Shown here: piece by piece, positions 11,448 to 27,848 of the stretch
Numbering within the stretch: the stretch's first letter is position 1
How the letters are laid out: every line of letters starts with the position of its first letter
DNA from: Alisma plantago-aquatica
Taxonomy: Eukaryota; Streptophyta; Magnoliopsida; Alismatales; Alismataceae
Length of the DNA: 64,000 nucleotides
Direction: 5' to 3'
Assembly: GCA_963693085.1 (NCBI GenBank)
Contig: OY856411.1
Coordinates: 63,968,001-64,032,000 of the forward strand
Position numbers and translations under genes: made by a program
Notes under the pieces: model-generated
Databases searched by the model: none
Told to the model about the DNA's origin: nothing
Seen by the model: the letters and a program-made list of their open reading frames with translations, nothing else

Positions 11448-12316
11448 ATGGCTACTAACAAGAATCACTTTTTGTTGTGATCGGTCCTTGAGAAGGACAA
11501 GCTAAATGGGAACAACTTCCACAACTGGTTTAGGATGTTGAGACTTGTTATCACTTAAGAGTGAAAGCTCTATATCCTAGATACACCAGAACCAGAAGAA
11601 CCTACTCCTAATGCATCAAAGGCTGAAAGGGATGCTTACAAGAAGCATATTGAGGATGACATTGATATAAAGTGCTTGATGTTGTGCTCAATGAACTATG
11701 AGTTGCAGAGACAACATGAGAACATGGACATCTTGGAGATGGTTCAACATCTCAAGAACATGTATCAATACCAAGCATGACAAGAGAGATATGATGTCTC
11801 CAAGGCACTGTTCAAGTGCGTCATGACAGAAGGAGATCCAGTAGGCCCTCACACACTCAAGATGATTGGGTATGTGGAGAACCTAACTCGACTGGGATTC
11901 CCTCTGAGCCAAGAGTTGGCTACTGATGTGATACTACAATCATTTCTAGAATCCTACAGTCATATTGTGATGAACTACAACATGAACAACTTTGATAGGT
12001 CACTGATAGAGTTGTTGGGCATGTCGAGGACAGTCGAGGCACAAATGAAGAAAGACAAACCCAAATCTGTGATGTGATCAGTAGAAAGAAGGGAAAGTCT
12101 AAATGCAAGGGCAAGGGCAAAGTAAAGAAAGATTCTGATGCTATCCAACAACCCAAGTCATCTTCAGCTCTCAAATCCAAGGGAGGGGTGAACAAGGGAG
12201 GCAAATGTCACCATTGTCATGAGTCGGGACAGTGGAAGAGAAATTGCCCTCTCTACATAGATGAACTAAAGAAGAAGGAGGGGATGGAAGTCTCCACCTC
12301 AAGTATCATGAAATAA
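11448..12316 (+). pseudogene. Copia gag polyprotein, broken
   Basis: The start ATG is inferred from MATNKNHF at 11448. The frame shows the copia gag core (LNGNNFHNWFRMLR, then a TEGDPVGPHTLKMIGYVE stretch and an LPxSY-like SFLESYSHIVMNYNMN) and, after a frameshift near 12074, a lysine-rich stretch and a CCHC zinc knuckle at about 12209-12250. Gag forms the particle that packages element RNA. Stops occur near 11480 and 11560, at 11779 and at 12075. The knuckle reads CHHCHESGQWKRNC, with Gln where the metal-binding His should be, so it could not bind zinc normally. The product is certainly non-functional. Confidence 0.85.
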
Positions 12317-14870
12317 ACTTAAAATTCTTCTTTATCTTAGGTATATGATACCAAGATATAGATCTAACATATATGATGTGCAAGATCTTAAAAGAAGTGA
12401 TGGCCTTTATGAAAGGACCAAGAAGGAACACTCATCAACATTGGAGCAAATGTTGCTGCCATAGATAGAAGTACATTTTAGTTTATTTCAGCCCAAAGGG
12501 AATGTAATAGAGTTATGAACTACAATTTCATTTTTCCAATAAATAGAAACATTTTATTTCTGCATCTTGTAATGACAAGGACGTCTATCAATAAAGATTT
12601 TTGTTTCAATTTCAAAGATATGATCTTTTATGGAAATGCCTAATTTATCTCGTGGTACTTGATATGCATGAAATAAAATAAATAATACCTAAAAGTTATT
12701 GGTGACTCAAACAATTAATTAGCATTATCATCTAAACAAATGAATGAGAAATTCATATCTAGGTTCCATGTTGATGGATAAACTAGACTCTCTTGGTCAA
12801 TGAACCATTAAAAGATATGAATGTCTTATTTATTAGGCATGATGACAAGTCAATCTTCACTAGATGTAGTGGAAGAACGAATATTCTATTAGGTATAATA
12901 CATATTGATGTATATACATACCTATTGGATTAAATGCTAATACTTCAAATATGGTATTTAATGAAATACCAATATGAATATCTTGAAATGTTTAGGAATA
13001 TCATAAATGAAGAACAAACTTGGTAAAAGTATTAATTCTTTGATATGATCAATGAATGAGATACTTAAACCAAATGTTTGAGGACCTTGTGAGTAACTAT
13101 GATAGTGTATCATAGAGAACTCATGATTAAAGCATAATGATGTCTAAATCAAACAAGGAATCATACTCTACATAGTAAGATCATGATCATCAAACAAATA
13201 ACTAATCTTCTAGAATTCTTCTAAAGAACATGATTTACACTAAATAAAGGTACAAAAGGAGATTAAGAATCACAAGTGTTGTGGAATCTCAAATTCCTTA
13301 TGTAACATATACACCTCATATATCTAGCAGAAAACACCTTGAGCTTGATGGATAATGATATCCAACAAACTCAAAGGTGATGAATTGGTCGTATGATGGT
13401 GAGCCAATAATCTATCTAGATGATGTTAAGGAACCAGATTTTAAGTTATGGCTTGAAGCCATAAGATCTAAAATGACTTCCATGTGAACCAAATAAGGTA
13501 TGACCTTAATGGTAGCACTTATAGGGATAAAACCCATAAGTGTAATTGGGTCTTAAGAGTTAAGATTGACATGGATGACATTTGAAGAGTTGATTGGTTG
13601 AGATAAATTCAAGTGAGTTCAAGGTGTTGAACCTGATGATTTTATTTAACCAATTGCAGTGGCTATAGGTCATAAAGGATCATGCTTACTATTGGAACTT
13701 GGAGACTATGAAATTTGGCATATGGATATAAAAACTGCATTCTTAGTAGGAATAACATGAGGTTGTGTATGTGACACAAATTGAAGGGTTTTATAATTTT
13801 GTAAATGCAAATGCAGTCTATAAGTTACAAGAGATTAATCATTATGATTGATTAAATACAAGCACTTTAGAAATGGAGTCTTTACTTTGATTATATAGTC
13901 AAAAGGTTTGACTGATATATCGAAATAAAGAAGCTAGCTATGATTACAAAGATTTAGTGGGAGCGTATTCATATTCCACATGATGATGAGGAATAAAATG
14001 AAACTGGTGTGGAAATAACTTCTTTAAAGGAATAAAGAGAAATGTCCTATGTAGTAGGAATAGAGACCTATAGAGATAGTTCTCGAAAGTCTCTTAGCCT
14101 AATAAAGAGAGAGCATACATTGGTAGTCTATGCTGAAGGGTTCAGTATGCAAAGATTCAGTGGGAGAAAACTTGTCCATGTTACATGGAGTTAGTCTCTT
14201 AGATGCCTAGTATCCCAAATTCTTATGAAGAATAGGAATGCATAGATAAATGCCTTATGCATTTGCAATTGGATCTATCATGTATATAATCATCCCATTA
14301 TCTTGTATGTATAGGACATGACAAGAAAATATATATGCATTCATCATCTTGTATGTATTGGACATGACAATATGATATGTGCTTCCAGTTATCTCGTATG
14401 TAATGGACATGACGAGTGGATGTCTATCTACTTCTAGTGAGAGTCACTGGAATACCATAACGAACTTATTTAAGTACTTGTGAAGTATTAAAGGATTAGT
14501 TCTATGGTAATAAAAGGAAGAGTTGAGTGTAAATTAGTTACACTGATGCAAGCTTCCAAAATGACAGAAAAATGATTACAAAATGCAAAATATAAAAGTT
14601 ATATTCAATTGTAAAGTGAACAAGAGTTGTTAAGTGGAAATGTTCTAAGTAAAATTAAAAGTCTATTTGATTCTAAAGGGGATGCCAAGTATCATTGTGT
14701 TATGAAAAGAAGAGAATACTATATGAATCTAGAAGTTCATACAGATGAACTTATAGATATTCCAACCATTGATGACAAAGTAGAAATACTAAGTCAAACT
14801 ATGGAGCTAATTGTTAGGCAAGGAATATCAACTAGTATATTATGGCAACTCCATCTCATATGAAATGTCA
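12317..14870 (+). pseudogene. Copia pol remnant (RT and RNase H), heavily decayed
   Basis: Short pieces can be matched: a PIIYLDD-KEPDFKLWLEAI stretch at about 13400-13470, which is the usual start of the copia RT domain; MDIKTAFL near 13720, corresponding to the MDVKTAFLNG RT motif; and RNase H-like pieces (TDASF near 14540, HTDELIDIPTIDDKVE near 14735-14790). Protease and the integrase core are not recognisable. Stops are frequent in every frame. Confidence 0.65.
14290..14416. repeat. Short tandem repeat within copia pol
   Basis: Three imperfect units of about 45-60 bases, each with an ATCT(T/C)GTATGTA(T/A)-GGACATGAC core, at about 14298, 14348 and 14391. They interrupt the RNase H area and probably arose after the element lost function. 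Confidence 0.7.
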
Positions 14871-15010
14871 TACATTGAGGAGATGTGAGACATGCAATAT
14901 ACCAACTAAAGAAAAATGTTGCTAACTCACTGGATTAGCACTAGTGTAAAAAAACATGTGGGACATGCTTAGAGATTACTAAGAATATGATTCAAATGTG
15001 ATTGGCTCTA

Positions 15011-15026
15011 AGTGCAAGTGGGAGTC
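15011..15026 (+). other. Polypurine tract, copia element
   Basis: AGTGCAAGTGGGAGTC directly precedes the 3' LTR start TGTTGGTATG, matching the usual AAGTGGGAG tract of plant copia elements. Confidence 0.85.
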
Positions 15027-16217
15027 TGTTGGTATGTATGCCTAGAGAACCAATCATATGATGATTGGATTGGCATATGTTCTGATTGATTTGATAAATA
15101 TCAAAGGCAAGCTTCCAATTTATTCTAGCTCAATCAATTATGAGATAAATGATGGAGCAGAATGAATGTCTAAAGAATGACAATACTCAATGATGTATGG
15201 CTTCAAGTTGAGGACCTGAACAATGAGATCATATGGATACTAAGAGTATGTACATTCTTGTTATGTCCCTAGTCGGATGTCATTGTGGCAGGTTGATAGA
15301 CAATAATGACACATCAAGACTAGAGTGTGTGTTGGTTGATGACAATGTCTCATTAGTCATTATATATGATATCAAACCAAGCACATAGATACATGTTAGA
15401 GAACAGTGATTCAGGTAGACCCACCATGAGAGTGACACATGGAACCATGACATTGTAGTCAAAATTATCTCTCATAGTGATGGTGGTGATTGTGATTCTT
15501 AGACCTGAAATCACTACACTCGTGGAATGTGATTGGGTACACTTTGACATCATCAAACGCAGTCCTAAAACATGGGTTGTTATAACGATGATGATTGGGT
15601 GGCTTTGACACATGAGATAGAGTGTGGGTGATAGATATGGGATTTGTCCCTCCTAAGGGAGTATGATGCCCAGTCCACCTGATAAGTGAGACTGAGAAAG
15701 GCATGTGCATGCACATGTGAATCAATATATGATCTTGATGTCACATATATCTCAGACAGTCTGCTCTAGTTTAAGAAACATGAATGAACTTTGAACGGAT
15801 GATGACTCCATGTCTTGAGTTCATTTAGGATATCAGAGACAAATGAATTATACATTCACTGGAACACCAATCACAGACTGTAGGACTAAAATTTGTTCTC
15901 CAAATTTCCTTTTTACTTGAGTAGCACTGATGTGTGACTAGGTATTGCTCTTTGCTTGTGATTTCATAAGCTAATTATGGATATTCACTACCAATGTGAA
16001 ATGGGACCTATAGGGTCACACACAAAGGATTAACCTGGAAGAGGAGTTTATCCATGAATGATGTTTGGATTGATTACTAAAGTGGTTAGGTACTCAATCA
16101 AACATTCAATCAATAGACTTGACTCAGAATCATCAAGTTCAAGTGTTGAACCAAATGATTAGAGTGTCAGATTGATTGAAACTGAATTGACTATGTTCTG
16201 CACAATCTAGACCACCA

Positions 16218-16560
16218 ATTGGACGGTTCACTGGGTGAACCGGTCGGCTCATGGTTACTGAGATGTCCACTTCACTCTAGTGAACCGATCGATTCACTTG
16301 GACCAAGCAAGCAGTGTTGGGTTTTCTTGATTTGTGAGAAAAGTTTTTCATTTCACGTGTTCAATTCAATAGGGACAAGAATTAATATTTTCATTAATTA
16401 GAAACAAATAAGGAAAGTCAATTGTAGGAAGGTCTGGGAAGTGAAACAACTGGTTCATTGGGTGAACCAATCAACTCACACTCCCAACTGACCGGTTCAA
16501 TAGTGAACCAATCAGCTCACCTTGACAAACGACCATTTTAGTTATGAAACGACCGTTTGC
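16218..16560. repeat. GGTTCAC/GTGAACC palindrome cluster, copia 3' LTR
   Basis: The best unit is CGGTTCAC-TGG-GTGAACCG at 16224-16242, followed by units near 16270-16295, 16440-16475 and 16485-16515. Each LTR copy keeps a different subset of perfect palindromes. Confidence 0.7.
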
Positions 16561-16640
16561 CTACCGTAGTGCAAATTGTTCATGGAAATTCTGAACCCTT
16601 ATACTCTCGTACAAATTGGGAACCCTGACCCTGCCCTCTA

Positions 16641-16650
16641 CTATAAATAG
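16641..16650 (+). promoter_or_regulatory. LTR promoter TATA box, copia 3' LTR
   Basis: CTATAAATAG, in the same context as 9569-9578. Confidence 0.75.
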
Positions 16651-17186
16651 AGAGGTATAGGGGACTTCTCTATAGACACAACTCTAAACATCAATTTCTC
16701 TGCAAAGTTGTTGTCCTCTCTAGTTGTGGTAACTGAGAGAGCCCAAGCAAGTTCTACCCACACAGGAAGGAACAACGAGGGAAAGACAACTGTAGAAAAG
16801 CAACTAGTGGTGGGAGAGTTTGTCAGTGACTAGTACACTGACAGAGGGGGACAACTCCTTCTAGTCCGTCCTTCAGGATGACTAGAGTTCCTGATAGTCT
16901 GTGTGGACTATCTATAAAGGTGGGAGACTTCTGCCACTCATGAGGATGACAGCCAACTACAGTTCGGGTCAAGACTAGGAGCTGCACATATGTTGTCAAA
17001 GATAGGTGGTTGAAGACCACACTTGATGTGAGGTATAGTCATTGAGCAAGCCTTAGGACCAAGTATATCTCTCTAAAACCATCCTTCCCATTACATAGAT
17101 ATTGATGCGATCTGTTGGTTATCGTTTTATGGTCAAGTAATTTTTTTGTTTTCACTGCCTACTTTGACCATGTAAAACCCAACACC

Positions 17187-17835
17187 TTCCACAACATATT
17201 TTTGAATCTCTTCCATGCTTCAGAATATGATTCATCAGGCTGTTGTCTGAAATTGTGGATCTTCTTCAGTAGATCATTTGTCTTCTATGGAGGAAAGTTA
17301 CGCTCAAAGGTGTCGATCATCTAATCCCATATCTCAATACACTCATCATCAAGATTGTGAAACCACGACTTTACATTGTCTACCATAGATGATGGGAACA
17401 GTTTTATATATATGAAAGTCGTCGATATCCTATCTATCTTGACCATGTCACAGTTCTCAACAAAGTTACTGATGTGTGTCATTGGGTCTTCAGAACTGTG
17501 GCCCTGAAAAGCTTGGGATTTGGCTAAAGAGATCAATCCTAGATCGATCTTGTAGCTACCCACATTGACGACTTGTCTTTTAGTTGGCCCTTTTTGAGCT
17601 GTAGAGGAAGAGGCTTTGATCCTTTCCCATATTTTCTGATCTTATACTCCATCACCCATATCTGTTGATTTAGGTTCCTCTGTGTTTTAGGTCCTTCAAG
17701 TGGAGGTGTTTGTGGTGGGGTTTGGTTTAATCTTTCTATGACTCTTCTGAATTCCCTCTCTCTATGAAGGAATTTTGCTTGACCAAAACCTGGTGAAGAC
17801 ATCTCTCCGTACTCATGGGCTCGGGTATGCACCAT
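17187..17835 (-). pseudogene. Athila/Tat-like Ty3/gypsy gag, interrupted by the copia insertion
   Basis: On the minus strand an N-terminal frame (17835-17539) passes by frameshift into a retrotransposon gag domain: a GHSSEDPMTHISNF motif, a LFPSSMVDNVKSWFHNL motif, and further on KKIHNFRQQPDESYSEAWK. In Athila-type gag the usual forms are NPTEDPHSHLSNF, LFPFSLRDKAKSWL and IHSFRQQDGESLYEAWERFK. A stop also follows EIWD near 17321. The frame is cut at 17185 by the copia 3' LTR; the remainder must lie to the left of the window. Confidence 0.8.
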
Positions 17836-17997
17836 GCAATAGTACCTTAAAGAAGCAAAAATAATTGTCAGAACATGATATTGGAGCTGGAAACAATAAT
17901 GATATTATAATTCAGCTTTGAGTGAAACGAAACTAAAATTGAAAAAGGGTTGGCCTAGAGTGGCCGACCACAACACTCGTTGTGCTGGATGTTACCA

Positions 17998-18019
17998 TTT
18001 CCCTAGAAATGATGCCAAA
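17998..18019 (-). other. Primer-binding site of the Athila/Tat-like element
   Basis: On the minus strand the site begins TTTGGCATCATTTCTAGGGA, a diverged form of TTTGGCGCCGTTGCCGGGGA, the tRNA-Asp-type primer site of plant Athila/Tat elements. It separates the gag-side sequence on the left from the LTR on the right. Confidence 0.65.
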
Positions 18020-18023
18020 AACT

Positions 18024-19579
18024 TTACATGCATATAATGTGTGTGTAATACGCAAGTGTACGTATTGAGTAATACATTCCTTGTGAGGCCCGAATTGAAC
18101 ACAGGGAAACAAATTCTAAAATACTACTACTAACTATTATTTGATCAACTAAGCCAGTAAAAATAGTTGATTAAGTGAAAGAGAATGTAGAAATGAAAAA
18201 AGTTAAATATTAAGTTACCTAGATTAAAAGAAATTCCTCAGGACAATGGTTTCACCGCATATAACACTGCAATTAACTCCACACACTAATATTAATTACT
18301 CCTATCCCTGGACAAAGAGCATGTAGCCAAAACTACTCACTCTCATAATGTAATTCACTACCTATTCTAATGCCAATCCCATTTCCATAGTAATTGGTTA
18401 ATTAGTTAGGTGCTTTATGATTTATCTCTGGGTTTCTCCTCCCTTTTACACTCCACTTTTTCTAAAGGGTGCAGTAAATGGGTAAATCTATGCTTTTCCA
18501 ACCCTTAACCTTTCTCCCGAAATGATTTATGAATTGATAATCTATCTATGGTGATCAAGCATCATAGAAAAAGACAATGTCATAGATTTATATCTAGAAA
18601 ATAGGGATAAAGATGATATTAATGCATGAAAATCAAATACAATGCATATCTGGGCTACTCTCGGATCCTAAGGATTACGCGGCTTAGTCCTGCATGGTTT
18701 TCATTGACAAATACATGGTAGAGAAAGAGAAAAACGTGGGAAAAATTAGAAAATCTAAGTTACCCTAGAGAATATCCGATCTGGATGATCCCCTTCGACG
18801 TACATGTGGTCAATTGTCTTTCAGATGTACCCATCAAAGGTGCTCAAATTGTCCCGGATAAAGCCTTAGGTTCCTTGCTCTCCTCTCCTCTCTCTTCGGT
18901 GTTGTGCAATAGAAAATGATGAGTTCCTTAGGTCTAGCCATACTCCCCTCAAATCATAGAAGCCACTAAGGGTACGAAAATAACACCAGTTGTTGGATTA
19001 AAGTGTTGACTTTAGATTTGTATGATCGGGCATACTTGGTACTATACTGAGTTGTTAGGTTAAGTACATGCTCCCGCAATGCCAGTACTATAAAACTGTC
19101 TTGATAACACCAAGTCTCTGGGTTGATCTAACTCTGCCTCCCTAATTCCACCTCGGTAGTATCAAGTCAGTGGACTCAGTAGTATCAAGTTTCTGTGAAT
19201 CCTTTCTTGTGCCTCTCAGATGTGAAATTGGTACTACCGACTTTTGATGTCGGTAGTATTGAGTCTATGTGAGTTTTCTGATCTGATACTAACATAAATA
19301 CGATACCACCGACTTTGTACGCCAATAGTATTGAGTTTGTAAAACTCTATTGCGGCTAAAATTGCATTAGAACATACACACGCACTTGGAATAAACTTTA
19401 AACTATTTCAACCAGTAAAAATCACATAATTTGATGCATTTAGATAGAACATGCTTTTGATAGCATTTTATGCATAATTAATCAAATAAATGACAAATCT
19501 ATACATAAAACCAAGGAAAATATGCCTACAAAAATGATTAAAAACCCATGCATCATGTGTCATAGACTCGTACAATCGC
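18024..19579 (-). repeat. 5' LTR of Athila/Tat-like element A (minus strand)
   Basis: It aligns along its length with 52405-54001, for example at TACGCAAGTG(T/C)ACG, TTGTGAGGCCCGA-T-GAACA and GGGCTACTC-CGG-TCCTA. The left end is next to the primer-binding site and the right end is approximate. The distal third (about 18990-19345) has repeated CGGTAGTAT/ATACCACCG words forming weak hairpins, in the place where the other copy has a strong hairpin array. Confidence 0.7.
18990..19345. repeat. Degenerate hairpin array in Athila-like LTR A
   Basis: The best hairpin is GTACTACCGAC at 19231-19241 pairing with GTCGGTAGTAT at 19249-19259. Related units are near 19010-19100, 19150-19195 and 19301-19335. 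The position matches the array at 53429-53767 but the arm sequence differs. Confidence 0.5.
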
Positions 19580-22036
19580 AGTCGTATGCTCTTTCTTCAA
19601 CCTCCCGCTTGGATGAGGACCCTAGTATCCCGCTCATTTGAGGATTTCTCCCTATGTGTGTGATTGTTACCAAAACGGTCTTCACCTCTAGCTTCAAGAG
19701 ATCATCCCACACCCATCCACCTCTAACTCAAACCCTAGAGTGCATTATATAAAAGATGTCCAATTTTTTCACCGCTAGTTACTGGGATGTGCTCATCAGA
19801 TCATTCTCCATCCTCATGTCACTTCCCTTCAATTCTCAGTGGCTGAACCATCTCCAAACTTCCCTAAACCCACTCCAACTTTCAGCTTCTTGTGCGACGC
19901 CGTGCTTTGATCTACTAATGAAACCCCTACACAACATCACCATGGATCTTGTAGTCAGAAATGCCTGAGAGTGTGTGGACCATAGCAACTGATGAAGATC
20001 TTCATTTTCACTAGTAGAGCTTCTCCAACCCATGGGTGAACAACTTCAGAGGTAAGCCACCAGGACATGTTTTTCCTCCTTGCAATCTACTGTCTCATTG
20101 GGCCATGGAGCCTCGTCACTTGGTCTCAACCTGGTTCTACAATCTTAGTAGTTCTAATCGATGCCCTTAGCATAGTGTTACCCCAATTGAATTTGAGGGT
20201 TGAGTAGAAATCCAGGAAGGTCTTCTTTCTCATTGTTCTGATACCCTAAACCATGTCCCGGCCATGGCGGCAGGTGGTTCTGGAGCCCCAGACCACAAAT
20301 CTGGCCAAGTTGGGGCATGTTTCCTTCATGGAGAGGTGAGGAACCTATTGTTTTCAATGGTCTACAAAATGATGGTGGGAATCATGTTCTAGAGTTGGGA
20401 AATCGAGATCCTTGTGGGTGTATTTCCTCATTGTTTTGAGAAAGAAGAATCGCATATGCTGTTTTCCCAATGTGCCCCTGGTCGTTGCTGATTTTTATTT
20501 ATTGCCCATGGGTATAGTGGAAATTTTGGACGTTGTCATGTTGACCAATGCGTGGGACCGGACCATGGGCTCTGGCCAGCATGGTCATGTGTGACTGGTC
20601 CAGTTGGGCATTACTGCCCAGTTTTGGATAATGTTTCACATGTGGATTTATCTCGCCTTCTAATTGGCTGGATTTCGAAAATCCATAACAATTAATTGGT
20701 AACTCCTATGGGGTTAAACCATATATGACTTTTGATCAATTTTTCAAGATCTAGATGATGGACTAAGAGTCAGAACCAGATTTTACTTTGTTTTCCCCTG
20801 ATACATTAAATAGATATGAAACCCTAGAAATCATGTTAAGGATCAATTACTAATGAATGATTCTTGAATGAACAGGGTAATTAGGGATCAACCAGCCTAA
20901 GGAGGTGATTAGGTTTTCATCAATCAAACAAGAAGAACTACTAAGAAATTCTCTGAGAGAGAGGTAAGTGGGTCCATGCACTTTGAGTATTTAGTATGAG
21001 TTTTCAATCACCTTATGTTTATTGTATCATGATGCTCAAGTTAAACTATACGTGTAGTCATGTACTTCAATCTAAATATTTTTTTTATTATCGAGAGAAC
21101 CACCCCCGTAGAAGCACCACTTTTGTGACCCCCTCAGACAGTGTAAAAATCTCGGGCCCCGAGCACCCCGCACACTCGGGAACCAGTTAAAGCACACAGT
21201 TGGCCAGCCTGCACGACGGGTACCATTTTGGAGGCGGTCATTGGGTTTCGAACCCGGGTCCCTTCATGAGGGGACACTGTGCCGAACCACCTGAACCACT
21301 CCTCCCCAGCAATTTGAATATATCTTAAACCAATGTTATTGTATGATGCTTATGCTTTCAAGTTCTATATCAAGAATCCATGTCATGTTCATATGAAATT
21401 CAAGTAAAGTTAATTATTTCCAAGATAATGATGAATCATGTAATGTGTTTTATTATTGTATCCTCATCACGTTAATGTTGAGCCTATGAGCCTTATGAGA
21501 ACCATTGGTGCATAAGTATCAAGGATAGTTTAATCAACCACAAAGATTAAGTTATGTGAATCCAGATCTACTGTTCAATTAGTTTCATGTTCTTCCTTAT
21601 TGCCAAGTTATTATATTGTTATAACAATACTCAATGTCGCTTACTCTAACACAGTTTTTATTGCATGCATGGTTGGGGGCGCGTTGCCAAGGGCACAAAG
21701 GCAACTTTCAAGAAAGAGCTATATGAAGGTCAACTTAAGGAATAGATCAAGGTTCCCAAAAGACATACATTGTGGGGTGCCATCTTCAATACAAGATCCT
21801 AATGTTTATAGATAACTTTATGTATAAATAATGTTTAATCATGTTTGGTATTTAGTTACAATTCAAGAACTCAACTGTAATCAACGTATGAATCAAATTT
21901 TAATGCACAGTGTTTCATTTATCTTTTTGCTATGAATAGCATGTTTTGTAATGTTCCTTCAAGCCAAGTGACCCATGTTATGGACAACATAGGGTTTACT
22001 TCCGCTGACGTATGTATGTGCTTGGAGGGGTGTTAC
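19580..22036 (+). mobile_element. Probable old LTR or LTR-like remnant, unclassified
   Basis: No partner copy exists in the window. The block has a TATATAAAA-type box near 19746 and ends GGAGGGGTGTTACATTTTG (22025-22043), the usual look of a plant gypsy LTR end (GGGGTGTTACA) next to its internal region, but no clear primer-binding site follows. A SINE is inserted at 21077-21310. Small open frames near 19756-20033, 20412-20594 and 21600-21815 show no domain. The left limit is set only by the neighbouring LTR. Confidence 0.35.
21077..21310 (-). mobile_element. tRNA-derived SINE
   Basis: On the minus strand the element starts CTGGGGAGGAGTGG, has a box A-like TGGTTCAGGTGG, then box B GGGTTCGAAACCC (about 21247-21259), which fits the RNA polymerase III consensus GGTTCGANNCC. 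A non-tRNA body of about 150 bases follows, ending in TCGATAATAAAAAAAA. It would be transcribed by Pol III and moved by LINE proteins supplied in trans. No clean target duplication could be seen. The length of about 234 bases is typical of plant SINEs. It is not a tRNA gene: no full cloverleaf can be drawn. Confidence 0.75.
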
Positions 22037-22601
22037 ATTTTGACAATATGTTGATGTTGTCTATAGCATGTATATATGTGGAACGATACCATTTGTATAC
22101 ACATTGTAGTTGAGGCCACAAGGTAGATATGTAAGTACTTGATATGGTATGTACTCTTTGTAGGATGTTGGACTTATATGTAAATGTTCTTGTACATGTT
22201 GGTGATGTTTAATTTAGTTTTAATTATCCCCTTTTCCTGATATGTTGTTAATTAGTGATCGATCAAGTGATTTTGTTTGAGTAATCTAATTTAGCGTGAC
22301 TGGATGTCATAGTTAGCATCATCATTTTTTGACTTGCTCCAATGTATATTATGGTAGTCTCCTATCTTGGCTAGTGTCAAGTGCATTGTTCAAACTACAA
22401 GCTAATATTGTGAAGTACCTAACTTGTAGTTTAGATTTTAGGATTATCATTTCTCTAGGCTCTCCCACACCTCAATCATCAAAAGGTATAGTAAGTACTT
22501 GTAACATCTACCAAACCTACTCGTAGAGACTCAAAAGCCATCCTACAAATTAGGCATGTCTTGGATGTACATGAGATAACACATATCTCATGGACTGGAC
22601 T

Positions 22602-27292
<4,691 letters not shown>

Positions 27293-27726
27293 TGGTAAAA
27301 TGGAGATAAATATGTAATTTTCTTTTAGAAGAGAGAAATTATGAGATTACATGAATTCAGATTTATTGTTTATGACTTGTTATTGATCAATATTTTTTAG
27401 GTAAAATGAAAAAGGTATGCTTGTAAATAAACATAAACATTAATGATGGATGTAGATATGTATATTAATTTTAAGTATAGATTGGAATTGTTAGTAAGAG
27501 CATCAATTTTGTATGAGAATGAAGCATCTTGAGCTGAGAGTTGTTACATGTTGTTTATGAAAGAGTTAATTGCATTGTTTAGTGGGGATAACAAGTGAGT
27601 TGCTATGTTTTATTTATGGAGAGTTAATTGCCAAACAAGATAACAAGTGGGGATAACAAAGAAGAGAGAAAAATACAACATGGAGTAACTGGCATGAAGG
27701 AAAAGGGTTCAAAAGTGGTTATCGCC
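27293..27726. repeat. Tandem duplication, unit A
   Basis: Starts AAAATGGAGATAAATATG and ends AAGTGGTTATCGCC. It is repeated, diverged, as unit B, which begins at 27727 and continues beyond the LINE at 42031-42345. Shared blocks include TAGAAGA-AGG, GCATCTTGAG, GGGGATAACAAA-AAGAG and GGCATGAA-GAAAAGGG-TCAAA. Confidence 0.7.
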
Positions 27727-27819
27727 ATGGAGATAAATATGTAAATATTTTTTTAGAAGATAGGAATCTAGATTTACTAGTTGTGATTGGTCATTATTTT
27801 CTAAGTAAAACAAAAATGG
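27727..27819. repeat. Tandem duplication, unit B, left part
   Basis: ATGGAGATAAATATG to CAAAAATGG matches the first ~110 bases of unit A, then is interrupted by the LINE. The matching right part is at 42031-42345. Confidence 0.7.
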
Positions 27820-27848
27820 GATGAAATAATAGAAAACTTTAGCAAAAA

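Larger units (their letters stand above)
8956..17184 (+). mobile_element. Ty1/copia retrotransposon (5' LTR truncated by gypsy 1 insertion)
   Basis: A 3' LTR of 2.16 kb (15027-17184) and the last 1.14 kb of the matching 5' LTR (8956-10092) flank a 4.9-kb body with gag then pol in copia order. A tRNA-iMet primer-binding site follows the 5' LTR and a polypurine tract precedes the 3' LTR. Gag and pol are broken by stops and frameshifts throughout. The element interrupts a gypsy gag gene at 17185. The missing start of the 5' LTR should lie to the left of this window, on the other side of gypsy element 1. Confidence 0.85.
15027..17184 (+). repeat. 3' LTR of copia element
   Basis: 2158 bases from TGTTGG to CCAACA, the canonical TG...CA ends with inverted TGTTGG/CCAACA termini. 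From 16015 on it matches the truncated 5' LTR. It is followed by CCTTC, the expected position of a 5-bp target duplication. The palindrome cluster (16218-16560) and TATA box (16641) are conserved. Confidence 0.9.

Noticed and set aside
15280..15725. Histidine-rich minus-strand frames
   Set aside because: Inside the copia 3' LTR, antisense, no support as genes.
21247..21259. tRNA gene on the minus strand
   Set aside because: Box A and B present but no acceptor stem or cloverleaf; belongs to a SINE.
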